DNA from: Sthenelais limicola
Taxonomy: Eukaryota; Annelida; Polychaeta; Phyllodocida; Sigalionidae
DNA: 64,000 bases
Assembly: GCA_942159475.1 (NCBI GenBank)
Contig: OW804096.1
Span: forward strand, 110,396,194-110,460,193
Direction: 5' to 3'
Made by a program: the position numbers and the translations under genes. Numbering within the stretch: the stretch's first letter is position 1; every line of letters starts with the position of its first letter. Of this stretch, positions 47,401 through 58,102 are shown one piece after another. Below the pieces are notes generated by a model. It saw only the letters and a program-made list of their open reading frames with translations, did not search any database and was not told the DNA's origin.

Positions 47401-50280
47401 AGGCGAAGATGCGCTGAGAAGGCTGAACCTTAAGTGAAACTGGGGATGGATTCAGATCTACATAGCAAAGGCCAGATGGGATTGAAAGAATAAACGGATT
47501 CCCTCTTACTTAATACCGATAATACTGATGGAGAATAGCCTTTATCCAAGGAATAATATACGACACCGCTAGAAAGGCTGAACCTTCGATTACTCGAGGT
47601 TAGAGTCAATATTTGCAGCTTTATCTGGCACAATCCTACATAAATACTATTGATGGATAAATCATCATCAATGAAAGCGCATTAAACTAATGGCGTGTAA
47701 TCTTCTGGTAACTTCAGTCATAATATAGTCGATTACGCCAACCATTTGTTTGAATTACCGATGCATGGAAACCCCATGTGTTCAACCACGATTAGATTTG
47801 CTTGAAACATATATATTAGTCGAGGATGACTTAGTATTTAACCACATATGTTGGAGAGATAGTTGATATTGACGAAGCACAGCCAGGAGTAAACGGTACA
47901 ATCTGAAGCTTTCGGTGAATCAGATTCATTGTTCAGTCATCGAACAATTTCCACTTAAAGCACGCTCATCTATTGCAAATGCAGTTATCTGAAGACCAAC
48001 GACGATAAAGAGATTATTGGAAGGCTGACAACGCCCCTTACACAATCAAGAGTGAGTAACAAGCTAATCAAGATACCGAGTTTAGATGTAGAGTACCCGG
48101 AAAGTTTAAATATCAAAGACAGCAGAATTGCCTTACCCCACAAAATGCCACATCGTGAAGGATCCTAGACCGAAGACGGTCATTGCCATCGTTTGTAAGA
48201 ATGTGACGTTTACAACAAATTGCAAGGATCTATCTTCCTTATGCTTGTAAAACTGAGATGAGAATTAATACAGATTATAATAACCGCTGGAAATAGCAGA
48301 GGTGAGCTTGCATTAATCGACCAAAAATAATGCCTCCCTTATGTATTGTAGATAAATAGGTCTACGTTAAGTTCTAAAGGAAAGAGTCAGGGCCGCATTC
48401 TGAGAATATTTTACTCCACATCGCTATTTAGTTTATATGTCATTTACTAACATAGTTGATGTGATACTTAAAGGAAATGCATACTTCCAATCTTCTTAAA
48501 GCTGAAGATTATAAAACAGATTTATGTGAGAGAAGAAATCAGTTTTACTATATTTCATTTCCGGGAATTGTGGTAACATCACTAAATATTGGTATCAGTG
48601 ACAGTTCTCCGAGGGAAAACAGGTATACTCTCATCGGACTTGATCGCTTAATACATAATTTCCTCGCTGGTTTTGAAAGCACTGGCTTTGGAAGCACAGT
48701 TTTCCTTGTGTGAGGCGAGGCCCTTTATTTATTAAAATCACATTAGGAGAAGGACGATATCTAAGCAGAAGGATTTATTCAATGCCTTTCGGTTCGCAGA
48801 AGTACTTTGGGCGAAACGTACTAAGAACTATACAAATGAATTAATATAATGCCCTATAGCGGCTGGAATTTTATACATCTTATAGATCTGGATTCGGATC
48901 TGGTGATCCTCTGTGCTTACAAGGAGAATTAAAGGAGAATTTCGTCAGAAATTAGTCTGATTATTTTCTTCTGGAATTACAAAGATCTTCCAAGTGCATA
49001 AAACACAAACAACGCTAATTGCCAGAAAGATTTCAAACGCCTATAGACAGACAAAGTAAGTAGCCGTCATATGTTATTCTTTATTCATCCATGCTTTACA
49101 TAATATCACTAAAGATAGTTTGTTTCAGATCGCTTTATTGTCATTACAGATCATTACCTTTAACATTATGTAGCATTGGAAGCACAATTGAATGAGCTTT
49201 TGCATGCTGATGGTCAAGAACAAGAGGAATTTAATGGAGCCACATATATGGTGTTACATCATGTTACGCAACAATGGCGTACCAATGGGTAACGACTTTA
49301 TGATCAACAATTAACAGTAAAATTTTTAGTGATATGTAATGTGTCATGGTAATTAATATAACAATATCTAAAACTACATGTACAGTATTGCCTTCATTTT
49401 ACCTGGGTGCCTGACATCCTTTAGTGGGGGTTTCCAGTCGCCCCATGCATGCTAAGCATACACAAATCTATAAATGTAATTATATCGAAAGATGGGCATG
49501 CGCTCGAACGAGATTAAACAGGGGCCCTTTTGGTTGGGACGTGACCAGAGGAAGTCCCGACTCACTCTTTGGACAAACAAGCATGCAGTTATCTTACGGG
49601 CAGAAGCAATCGCTCAGGGAGAGAGAGTAGAGAATGGGAACGTCAAGTCTGCATGTCTGCACACAGGTGCGAGAGTGAGATGGGAAGATTAAACAAAGAT
49701 TGGGTGTTTGCTCGAACAGAATATTTACATGTATGTACTACTCAAATACAGTCCAACTTCATAGGCTGGAACTGGTGACCAGACCATAAGGGTAGACCCC
49801 GGAATGCCAATATATACATAAAAGTGTGTTAATTAAGAAAATCATTTCGATAAAGGCGGTTTCCAGCTATATCACATCGGAAGCTGATTTAGCCTGACGG
49901 ATCACAATAACCGAGCATATAAGGAAGAAGAAAGGATAGGGGATTTCGACCAAAAGCCTCGATTTATCGGCCTTTTTGACCCAACAATACTAAAGTCTAC
50001 CCTCAGAATAAATACCAATGCGTGTCAAAAAACAAGAAGCACCAATCGCACTTTTCTTCAACTAAAATACCAGCCTGGTGGGTAGCATGTTTCGAGTATT
50101 GGTAATAGATTGCTCCAGAGAAAACATTTTTTACCGGTCTTTTCATTTTAGTGTTGATGCCAAAAATGGAATGGCAGATTAATTCTTTTTATGACGCCGA
50201 TATTTCTGTGTCCATTCAGTAAAATTGATAACAAGAAGGATTAAGGGATTAGGGACCTTCATTCTTTGGAAGCGAATATG
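44441..50280. other. Non-coding stretch
   Basis: 5.8 kb with no supported exon. Frames at 44410-44697, 45595-45939 and 46868-47068 have no recognised domain. CTATTTATAG near 44,537 fits a MEF2 site but is not otherwise supported. Confidence 0.35.
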
Positions 50281-50515
50281 AAAAATATTAATGCGTATAT
50301 TAACGACCTAGAAAAAATAATGAGAACATGTATTAATCATCGAGCTACCTTTATATGTGGGGATTTAAATATCGATATGAGCCTAGATGACCCTGAAGAG
50401 TTTTGCTGATTCTAGAACTCTGAGAATTACAATTGATAAACCTGCTTTGCACTTCAGAAGAACAGTATATTAGATCTAGTTTTAGTTAATGGTAAAACAG
50501 ATTATTACTCAGATA
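50281..50515 (+). mobile_element. LINE endonuclease fragment
   Basis: From 50281 the frame reads KNINAYINDLEKIM, then RATFICGDLNIDM, the GDFN-type block of APE endonucleases of Jockey/CR1/RTE LINEs. It stops at EEFC*. A second frame near 50,468 reads NSILDLVLVNGKTD, the downstream S-x-LD-hh-hhN block. The parts are in order with a frameshift between them, so this is a dead, internally shortened endonuclease. The catalytic His block and reverse transcriptase are not seen. Confidence 0.75.
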
Positions 50516-52357
50516 CCCTAGACTACTCTGTTTGACCAGCAACCTATATACTGTTGAAGTGGGTATTCTTGTTATTCATTATTTGACCAGAGGAAGAAGA
50601 AGGGGAGATGATTGGTTACTTGGGGCTGGCTCGTCCCAACGTAGCTCTAAGTTAGGTTAAATTACATAGTCCATTGCAATGGTCAGCTATCAGAGGTAGG
50701 GCGGCAGCTAACGCAGAAGAGGGATATAGCAATCTAAGTATAACTTAAGTGATCAAGGTGCTTGTGACCTTGGGTTCAGACGGCTCAGCCCGTGCTCGAT
50801 TAGACAGACATCAGAGAAGAGGAATATGATTTCAGCAAGGATTTATTTTTCCATACAGGTCCACATCATTGTCCAAGGAATGGTCAACAGGGAGTGACAA
50901 TCTTACCTGACCCACTCGAGTTGACAGGTTGATCCATCCCCACTCATCCCATACGTCCCCACCCGTCCCCAGACGAGCTAGGGAGAGGTGTGGAGTGATT
51001 TACTTGAATGGGATGTGTGGACTGAGTGACCTCCAGTGCATGGGACAACTCACCTTTAGGGCTAACATACAATTTGTGACAATATTTAATATTTAAGAAA
51101 TTCACTAATAAAAAGACTAAAAGTGTAATCAACAGTAGAAACTTCTCAAACTATAGTTATGCTAGACTAGAAGCAGAACTAGTAGATGCAATGGTTAGTT
51201 AAAATTATTTCTCTACAGGGAATAAACTTCTGAAGCTAATCTCAGAGTAATGTATGGCCTCGGAATGGATGTTTCCCATCCTCCTTTGGTTACAGAGGTT
51301 GTAAATATCCGTCCACGTTAAACAACTTCCTTCTCAGAACCCGGTCAAGAGCGGAAGCTGTGCATGGAGAGTAGATTTTATACTGGAGACATTGGGGATT
51401 TGGGAGAAAATATATATATCCTTCCATCCCCTACCTCCCCCCCCCCCCCCCCCCCAAAAAAAAGAATGGGGAACAGGATTATGGAAATCTACATTTTAAG
51501 AATCATGACCTCACCTGGTTGATAGACCATTGTCAGTATCGTTAATGCATTTGATATCAGAACAAATGATGCACTAGGACGGATTGTGATACTGGAGATT
51601 GAGGTTTGCTAAGAAGAACATCATTTACGAGGAGATATATGATACAAGATACATGCAGATAAGAGCCCTATTTTTCGTTCTCTTTTTCCAGAGGACCATC
51701 GCTTGGTGACGATTGAGAGTGCTCTATTCTCATAATACTAAAACATCCCTGTACGTATTACAAATGCAGGTGCACTCAAGAACTGAATTCTATCATGTCC
51801 TTCAAATCATGTAAGGCTTTCCCCCTAGTATTTCGCAAACCTAACAAGCCAATGCATCCTAGGGCGTGAGGCATATCCCTTTGAGTTATTGGATAAGACC
51901 CACGCAAGGGAAACAACCAGAAGCCAATTTACGTCAATGAGATACAATGGCTTCCCAGCCTGGCTTCCTTCACATGTGAATATTGCGAAACTGAAGCCTA
52001 ACGCACCAGGTTCCTATGTTTACTGATTGTTTGAACGGACAACTGGTGAGAATGACCTTTACGATGGAACTATACAGAACAGGAAAAAAGCATTGATGTA
52101 ATGACCTTCTCAATTTGCCAAGGGATAAACAATCCAAACGGTCTTCTGTCTGAGAGAAATCCTACCTTGAAACATTGAAACTTGAATACCAAGCAAAATC
52201 CATCAGCACGCAATTACAATTGATTTAATCTCGTAATCTAAAACTCCTATTTTGATTATCCTTTTATATCAAGACATTGAGTCAGATGCAGTCGTAGACA
52301 TTTTACAGATTTTGGTGAAAGCAAAATGTGAACAGAAACATTAAACGATAAAAACAT
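50516..52357. other. Non-coding stretch with poly(C)/poly(A) tract
   Basis: A C-run followed by an A-run lies at about 51,437-51,463. No coding feature is recognised. The sequence immediately after 50,515 may be more of the decayed LINE, but I see no reverse transcriptase. Confidence 0.35.
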
Positions 52358-52369
52358 ATGTCTAAGTAT

Positions 52370-52640
52370 CCTCTTCTCTTATCTGGATGTTCCTCTTTTT
52401 CTCACGCTCCCATTCTCTTATTCTCTTCCTTCTCTCGTCTGTTCCACATTCTTCCAATCCTATACATGTATGCTTCTTCCACTCTTACACCTTATGTATC
52501 ATCTCCCACTATCTTTATTACCTTGTTTACAAGCGTCTGGTCTCTTTATCTGCTCATCTATCTGACTGTCTGTCTGTCGGTCTGTCTCTCATTCTCTCTG
52601 TTTCACTTTCTATGCCGGTCTTAATCCAGTATATGTAACT
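52370..52640. repeat. CT-rich low-complexity tract
   Basis: Degenerate (TCT/CTGT)n sequence. Includes a TCTG-rich run at 52,558-52,590. Confidence 0.6.
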
Positions 52641-52832
52641 ATAGTGGGTCCATTTTGGTGTGGGACAGCCTCCATGCTCACTATCACAGCCGCAGGTGAG
52701 TCGGTGGTCACCCATTCCCTCACCCATGGTTATCCTGATGTTATTCAGGCTAGACACTGCTGCCAACGGTGGAGGATATGACATATTGGTCAGGACCCCC
52801 ACCCCCACCCCACCCACAATCGCAGGCGAATT

Positions 52833-52979
52833 GCCACCCAGTAAAAAGCAATCCGGTAAAAAGCAACTGGTAAAATGCCACCCAGTAAAAAGCAACCCGG
52901 TAATTTTAAAGGGCGGTAAAGAGCCACCCAGGTGCAAAACCCTCCCGGTAAAAAGGCACCCTAGGTAAAAAGGCACCCA
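52833..52979. repeat. 15 bp minisatellite GCMACCCGGTAAAAA
   Basis: About ten degenerate units of GC(C/A)ACCC(A/G)GTAAAAA, most 15 bases long, the later ones with small length changes. The repeat makes both strands open (plus 52660-52968, minus 52554-53000, 148 codons), so those frames are not evidence for a gene. Each unit contains GGTAAAAA, a donor-like word. Confidence 0.8.
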
Positions 52980-53546
52980 CTCACTCCACACAGTTTTCAT
53001 ATCGCTATTACCTAGGCATAACTTTACACTGTTTATATATTATCTTATGACGATCCTTCTGAAGCATTTGGGATATAATTATGGCAAATTAAGTAACGTA
53101 CATTAAAAATGCACTCCCAACTATGCATGCGCAAATCTGCGCAATTCTTCCTTTTGCCACATACACCAAGTATATGATAAACCCAAACATGTCCCTGAAT
53201 ATTTTAAATCGTTTCTCCAGTACATATGATAGCTTTAGAGTGTTCATCTCAAGGATAGTGATTTTATTTCAGGATCTTCCACAGCTGATAATGCATCTTT
53301 AATTAACTACAGTAGTTAATCAACTGAACACGGAAATCATTGCGTTACAATGCCGAGGAATTCCTTTCATTTATTTATTATCAATATAATGGTTGAATGC
53401 TGTCATCTGAAATGTTACTATTATTAACTTTAGTAATTTATCTCACAACCAGGAGGAAAAATACCCATTTATCGGCCAATTTAGTAACTTTTTTGATCGA
53501 AAATTAATCTCTCTATATTAAAGGAATTTCCATTGCAAAATCGGCA

Positions 53547-54027
53547 TCTAATATATAAAGCTCAAGAAGGGTTTTTTTTCGGGCATGTTCTAGGAATGTG
53601 TGATCTCCCCAGCTGTTTTTTTTTGCCCTGTACAGTTCCGTCAGCTCTTTTCGGAGGACATTATATGTGGTTTGTGAAGGTATCTGGGGTGAAAATGTGA
53701 TTTTGAAGCTTTTTTTAATCAGGATATCCACACTCTATTTATAGCCTGGGAAAGCCCTAGCAACACGTCTCACAAGAGTCCCTAGCAACAGGGGGAGGGG
53801 AGGGAGGGGGACGGGGAGAGTGAAGAGGAGGGAGAGGGTGGGGAAATTAGGGAGGGAAAAAGATATGACAGACAGAGAAGAGGGGGAGGGAAAAAAGGAT
53901 GTAGGAGAGTAAGGGGGTGGGGAGGAAGAGGTTGGGGCAATTGGAGAGGGGAGGGGAGGGGTAAAATGTATGAGAGACAGAAGAGGGAGAGGGGGGGGGA
54001 CCATCCGGAGGATGGGTACTTTGCTTG
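53547..54027 (+). mobile_element. Helitron-like non-autonomous element, copy 2
   Basis: A precedes the 5' TC (53547) and T follows the 3' CTTG (54024-54027). Shared family blocks in order are AAGCTCAAGAAGGG, GTTTGTGAAGGTATCTGGGG, CACTCTATTTATAG, then a G/A-rich tract (53,780-54,000). The 3' hairpin CCATCC-GGA-GGATGG sits 8 bases before CTTG. Compared with copy 3 the stem has a compensated A-T for G-C change. Shorter than the other copies because the purine tract is shorter. No protein encoded. Confidence 0.65.
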
Positions 54028-55440
54028 TAAAAGATAAAACTACACCTGGCTAAATACACGATTGAATTTCCAAATCCTTTCATACACCAGGGTATTTCTT
54101 TTTGCAACATAAATTAACAGGTGAACCAAGAGGGGTTCGGGCCCCTCCACACCTTCCCTGCAAATAGTTGTCACAGGTGGCTCACTATAGTAGTTTCCCC
54201 TAGGATATAATATACAACTAAACGTTAAATGACAAATCACAGCTAGGGCCTACTGCATCGCTAGGAACTCGTGATGGCTGGCATTCTAGTACTGGGCAGA
54301 GGAAATTGGGGATCATGGTAGGCCTGAGCATTAAGGGCCTTAGCTTACAATCTCGGGTTCTGAATACAGGTGGGTACTAGACTAAATAATTCTGCCAGGG
54401 TCCTATAGGGAGTTATGTGTGCCAAAGCATTTTCTAAACGAGATAGAAAATGACGAGCTTCAACATGGAGGGCAAGACGTCGTACTTTGAATGCAGTAAC
54501 CCATGCTTCTGTAGTTGACAGTCAGTCCTCTATCCCTCCACAATAGCCTTTCTCAACAGGACATTCCATGTAAGCACCGATGGCAGAAAACGGGATCGAT
54601 CTTGCCAGAGGATGTTTTGTATACCAGTCAGGCATGGTGCTATATAACACCTATCGCATCCATTTCTCTATTGAATAAGGTACAATGAATTTCTGTACAT
54701 GCTGTATGTGTATACTCCACTCCAAAGCTATGCGAATGATAAAGCAATACAACGTTCTCTGTTACAGTATAACTAACGTTCATTAAATAACCTTCGTAGG
54801 TTATTTCCTCAGGGACCGCTTTTAGCCAGGTATCTGCTGAACTCCAAGATCTACGTAAAGGAAAACGCCTGAGTCAGACTTCACAATTTAAGCCAACACG
54901 TTCCCCACTTCATATATTTCCCAGCACGAGGTGATCTCTAGGCATATTTACTCACTCAAAATGTCAATTTGCGTGTGCCGTATAGTCTCCGAGTGCCTCT
55001 GCCCATATTTACACCATCTGTCAAGAACTCATTCTAAACGTTTCACTTATGATTTTGAAAGAGCCAACACCGACGTAAATTATTGAGCCCAACAGAACTG
55101 CTGGCATGGGAGTGGGGGAAATGCCAGTGAACACTATGGTGTGCAAATTAGTTTCACGGACAATGACATATTGCTTTCTACACCTTTAGAAGCTGTCTAT
55201 GTGGGACCAAGGCCATGTAAACTACATATGATTTTAACGATTGCCAAAAAATCGCGATGCCAACCATTTGCTTCCGCCATCATTTTTTTTTACAAACATA
55301 TCAATAGTAAAGGACCTTTAAAATATAACGTGTTGAGATGAAAGTATGACATGCTTTATTGTTCCACATTGTAGCCAGTTCATGGGTGCATTTGGCTGAA
55401 TGTTTACGGGTAGGTTATTTTCGGAACAATAGGAGATGTT
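54028..55440. other. Non-coding stretch
   Basis: No supported feature. Confidence 0.4.
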
Positions 55441-55451
55441 GGTGGCCAAAG

Positions 55452-55475
55452 GGTTAGGTGAATGGCCACCTAACC
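55452..55475. other. Hairpin GGTTAGGTG/CACCTAACC
   Basis: Nine paired bases around AATGGC, extended by AAA/TTT past a bulged G. Nested with a GGTGGCC/GGCCACC pair. It abuts the 3' end of the candidate exon and overlaps its possible donor. Confidence 0.6.
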
Positions 55476-55655
55476 TTTAGCTGTCATGTTGGTATCAGGT
55501 GCGTTTTCTCCGTCAGCCGATTCCAGTTTGTCACGAACACTGTCATAATCGGAAGCCGGGGACGACATTGGAGGCGAAGCCGGCGGCGGAGTGAGGCGCG
55601 GCGTCAAGTCTGCCGCCGCCACCACCAGAATGCGCAATGGATGCACTGCGGTCAA
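55476..55655 (-). CDS. Candidate CpG-rich exon, unrecognised
   Basis: The minus-strand frame reads RILVVAAADLTPRLTPPPAS, then SSPASDYDSVRDKLESADGE, ending NAPDTNMTAKG. The stretch is unusually GC- and CpG-rich for the window and has the Pro/Ser then acidic composition of disordered regions in nuclear proteins. Possible acceptors on the minus strand are TTTGACCGCAG (about 55,657) or GGCGGCAG (55,610). A possible donor is AAAG|GTTAGG at 55,475. None is strong. I recognise no family; it could equally be a chance frame in a CpG island-like patch. Confidence 0.25.
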
Positions 55656-56250
55656 ACTAATCTACACCCCTACATCACGCCTTCACAAACACAAGACATA
55701 AATAACAACTGGCGCCTCGATCGCCGCGCCAAAATTCTCCCTCCTATATAGTAAGTTTTATATTGCACCGCACGACCGCGAGAGAAAATGGCCACTGTGG
55801 AGTCTGGATAGTGTTCCAACAAATATAATGGCCCTGCAAAAATATTAACCTATTGCTGGATGTATGTATACTGTGAGTATAAAAGGCATGCATGCTTTCT
55901 ATATAGAATCACAAAGCAAATTAAATACTTGCATAGCGTTCATTTCAAAGAACCTAGAAGAAGATCTTGAATTTTATTTAAATTGCAATAATTTCATGTT
56001 TTCCCGATCAGCATTTTATTTAGTAGAATTGAGACACATTGCCAGCCCCAGCGCCCACTTCCATTAGACTACTACCTCATATCATCTTTCTATATACTAC
56101 TCACCATCCATACAAGCGAATAGTCACGTCCTTGCATATCATGATCTCTGTATTCCCTTATTACACTTATAGGGATTCTACATTCATATTAAAGGCATAG
56201 CTTTGATGCAATACGAAAGTCAAGATGTTCCTTTTGCAATAATGCATGAC

Positions 56251-56258
56251 AAGCAGCA
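56251..56258. repeat. 8 bp target-site duplication, left
   Basis: AAGCAGCA directly before the inverted-repeat element. Repeated exactly at 56841-56848 directly after it. Confidence 0.75.
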
Positions 56259-56840
56259 GGGTCCAGACGCTAGGGCCCAACGACGCTAGGGCCCAGAAAT
56301 CTCAGACGTTAGGGTCCATCTAGATTCACATCTGGATTATGGACCAGATGCTACGGCCCACCCTACATCGGACGCTAGGGCCCACCCACAGTCAATAGCA
56401 TATGGACTGCCAAATTGTATGAATAATCGGGAGATTTAATTCTGGAGATTTCCGCTTAAAAAAATCAAACTTGTGTGGCCACCACTTTAACTTTTTACGG
56501 TAGGCAAATTCTTTTGAAAACAAATATTTTGTCTAAAATCTGTGGGTGCCTAGGTCGGGGTAGAATATATTTAATACCATAATGTATTTATCATCTATAT
56601 GTTTTCTGGGCGGCCTGGGAGAGCTAAAATGTAGAGGGCTCAGTCCGATTCTGTACTCCTCTTATCACAGAATAAGAATTCAGTTTATATCTAACTAAAC
56701 TTTAATGAAAATGTAACAACTTAAATGAAAATGCGGCAGCCAACTACAACGTATGATAGTGGGTGAGCCCTAGCGTCCGAGAAGGGGTGGGCCCTAACGA
56801 CTGAAAATAAGCGAGAGTGGGCCCTAGCGTCTGTAGACCC
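56259..56840. mobile_element. Complete 582 bp non-autonomous DNA transposon with subterminal GACGCTAGGGCCCA units
   Basis: The left end is GGGTC-CAGACGCTAGGGCCCA. The right end is its complement with only a two-base insertion (TA after GGGTC). Subterminal units of GACGCTAGGGCCCA occur five times inside the left end (56266, 56282, 56305, 56347, 56371) and three times inverted inside the right end (about 56763, 56788, 56818). Such clusters are where transposases bind in hAT-type and related elements. An exact 8 bp duplication, AAGCAGCA, flanks it. The 8-base duplication points to the hAT or Merlin-type superfamilies, with GGG termini fitting Merlin better. The 350-base centre is AT-rich and non-coding, so transposase must come from elsewhere. 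Confidence 0.8.
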
Positions 56841-56848
56841 AAGCAGCA
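56841..56848. repeat. 8 bp target-site duplication, right
   Basis: Exact copy of AAGCAGCA at 56251-56258. Confidence 0.75.
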
Positions 56849-57932
56849 CATGAGTGCGCAAAACCGCCGCCACCCAAATATTCAGCAGGTCTCTTACCGA
56901 GACCGTACACCCAGCATCACCAGAAGATTTCAAACGGACTAGGTCTGAGGGACGCTTTTAATTGGAATGGCAGGTAGGGGGAGCCCTCAGCATCAGTCGC
57001 CATAGCCGTTTCGTATCCTCTGAATACTGAGCTGTCATAACTGTCTAATCCCAGCAGTGCGTTCGCCTAGCCTGAGGACCTGTCGCAGCGGATTAGATTG
57101 ATCGCTGTGCGACCACTGCTCATATAAGGAGGGTATGATAGAGAAGGTCATAGTTTTGTCATGGTAACATGGGTGCAATCAGGAGGAGACTGAGGTGGGC
57201 TGAGTGACGAGTGAGAGGCTGGTCAATCCACAAGCAAATCTAGAAAAGATTGCTTTTTTCTTGCTGAAAGATGCTGATATGCAGCAAATTGTCTCCTGAG
57301 GTGTAAATAACCTCTTTCCGAATCAGAGGGCTTTCAGGTCATTTCGGCAAGGGAGGTTTAACAGCTAACCTTAAAACCACACCCCGAGTATAAGCCACTG
57401 GGAGTTAATGGGTATCGCCTGGAGATTTCTTAAGTGATTCAATGGTCGGTGGTTCTATGTATAATGCAGCATGCTAGAATGTATGTATGTAAAACTGTCA
57501 AATTACAGGAGGATGTGCGAGATATCCCATAATTGCGGGATTTTGCCTTAACACCCTCCCCCCCCCCCCCCACACACACACTGCCAATAGTTTTTATTCA
57601 AGACAATTCTATTCATAGGATTCATTTTGCTTGTAAATAACGACCTTTCCGAGGGTTTTTAATAATCTAGGTAGCCTTCCGTTCTTGCAGAGTCTTAGTC
57701 AATATTAGGTAATGTATAACGAAGACACAACTTAAAGATTGGCCCTAGTGTGCACTACGCATTATCATGCCTTGGCACAGTGAGAGCCTCGTCTGATCTC
57801 GCCAATTAGGGTTTAGCCGAGCGATCGATATCTAGGTAATAAACACCATTCACACGAAAAATTTAAGAAGTACAAGCTTGATGGCTAACCTAACCAACCA
57901 AAGGTGGAATACCATAAGCCCGGTAAAATAAA
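56849..57932. other. Non-coding stretch with poly(C)-(CA)n
   Basis: A poly(C) run passes into (CA)n at about 57,557-57,582. No gene recognised. Confidence 0.4.
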
Positions 57933-57994
<62 letters not shown>

Positions 57995-58024
57995 AGAGAG
58001 GGAGAGAGAGAGGGGAGAGAGAGA

Positions 58025-58100
<76 letters not shown>
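57933..58100. repeat. (GT)n-(GA)n compound microsatellite
   Basis: About ten GT units, then a long GA tract interrupted by short G runs and two AAA. Open frames of 79-122 codons on both strands are repeat translations (ER/RE or SL/LS) and not genes. Confidence 0.95.

Positions 58101-58102
<2 letters not shown>

Noticed and set aside
52554..53000. 148-codon minus-strand open frame
   Set aside because: It lies over a 15 bp minisatellite that also opens the plus strand; no domain.
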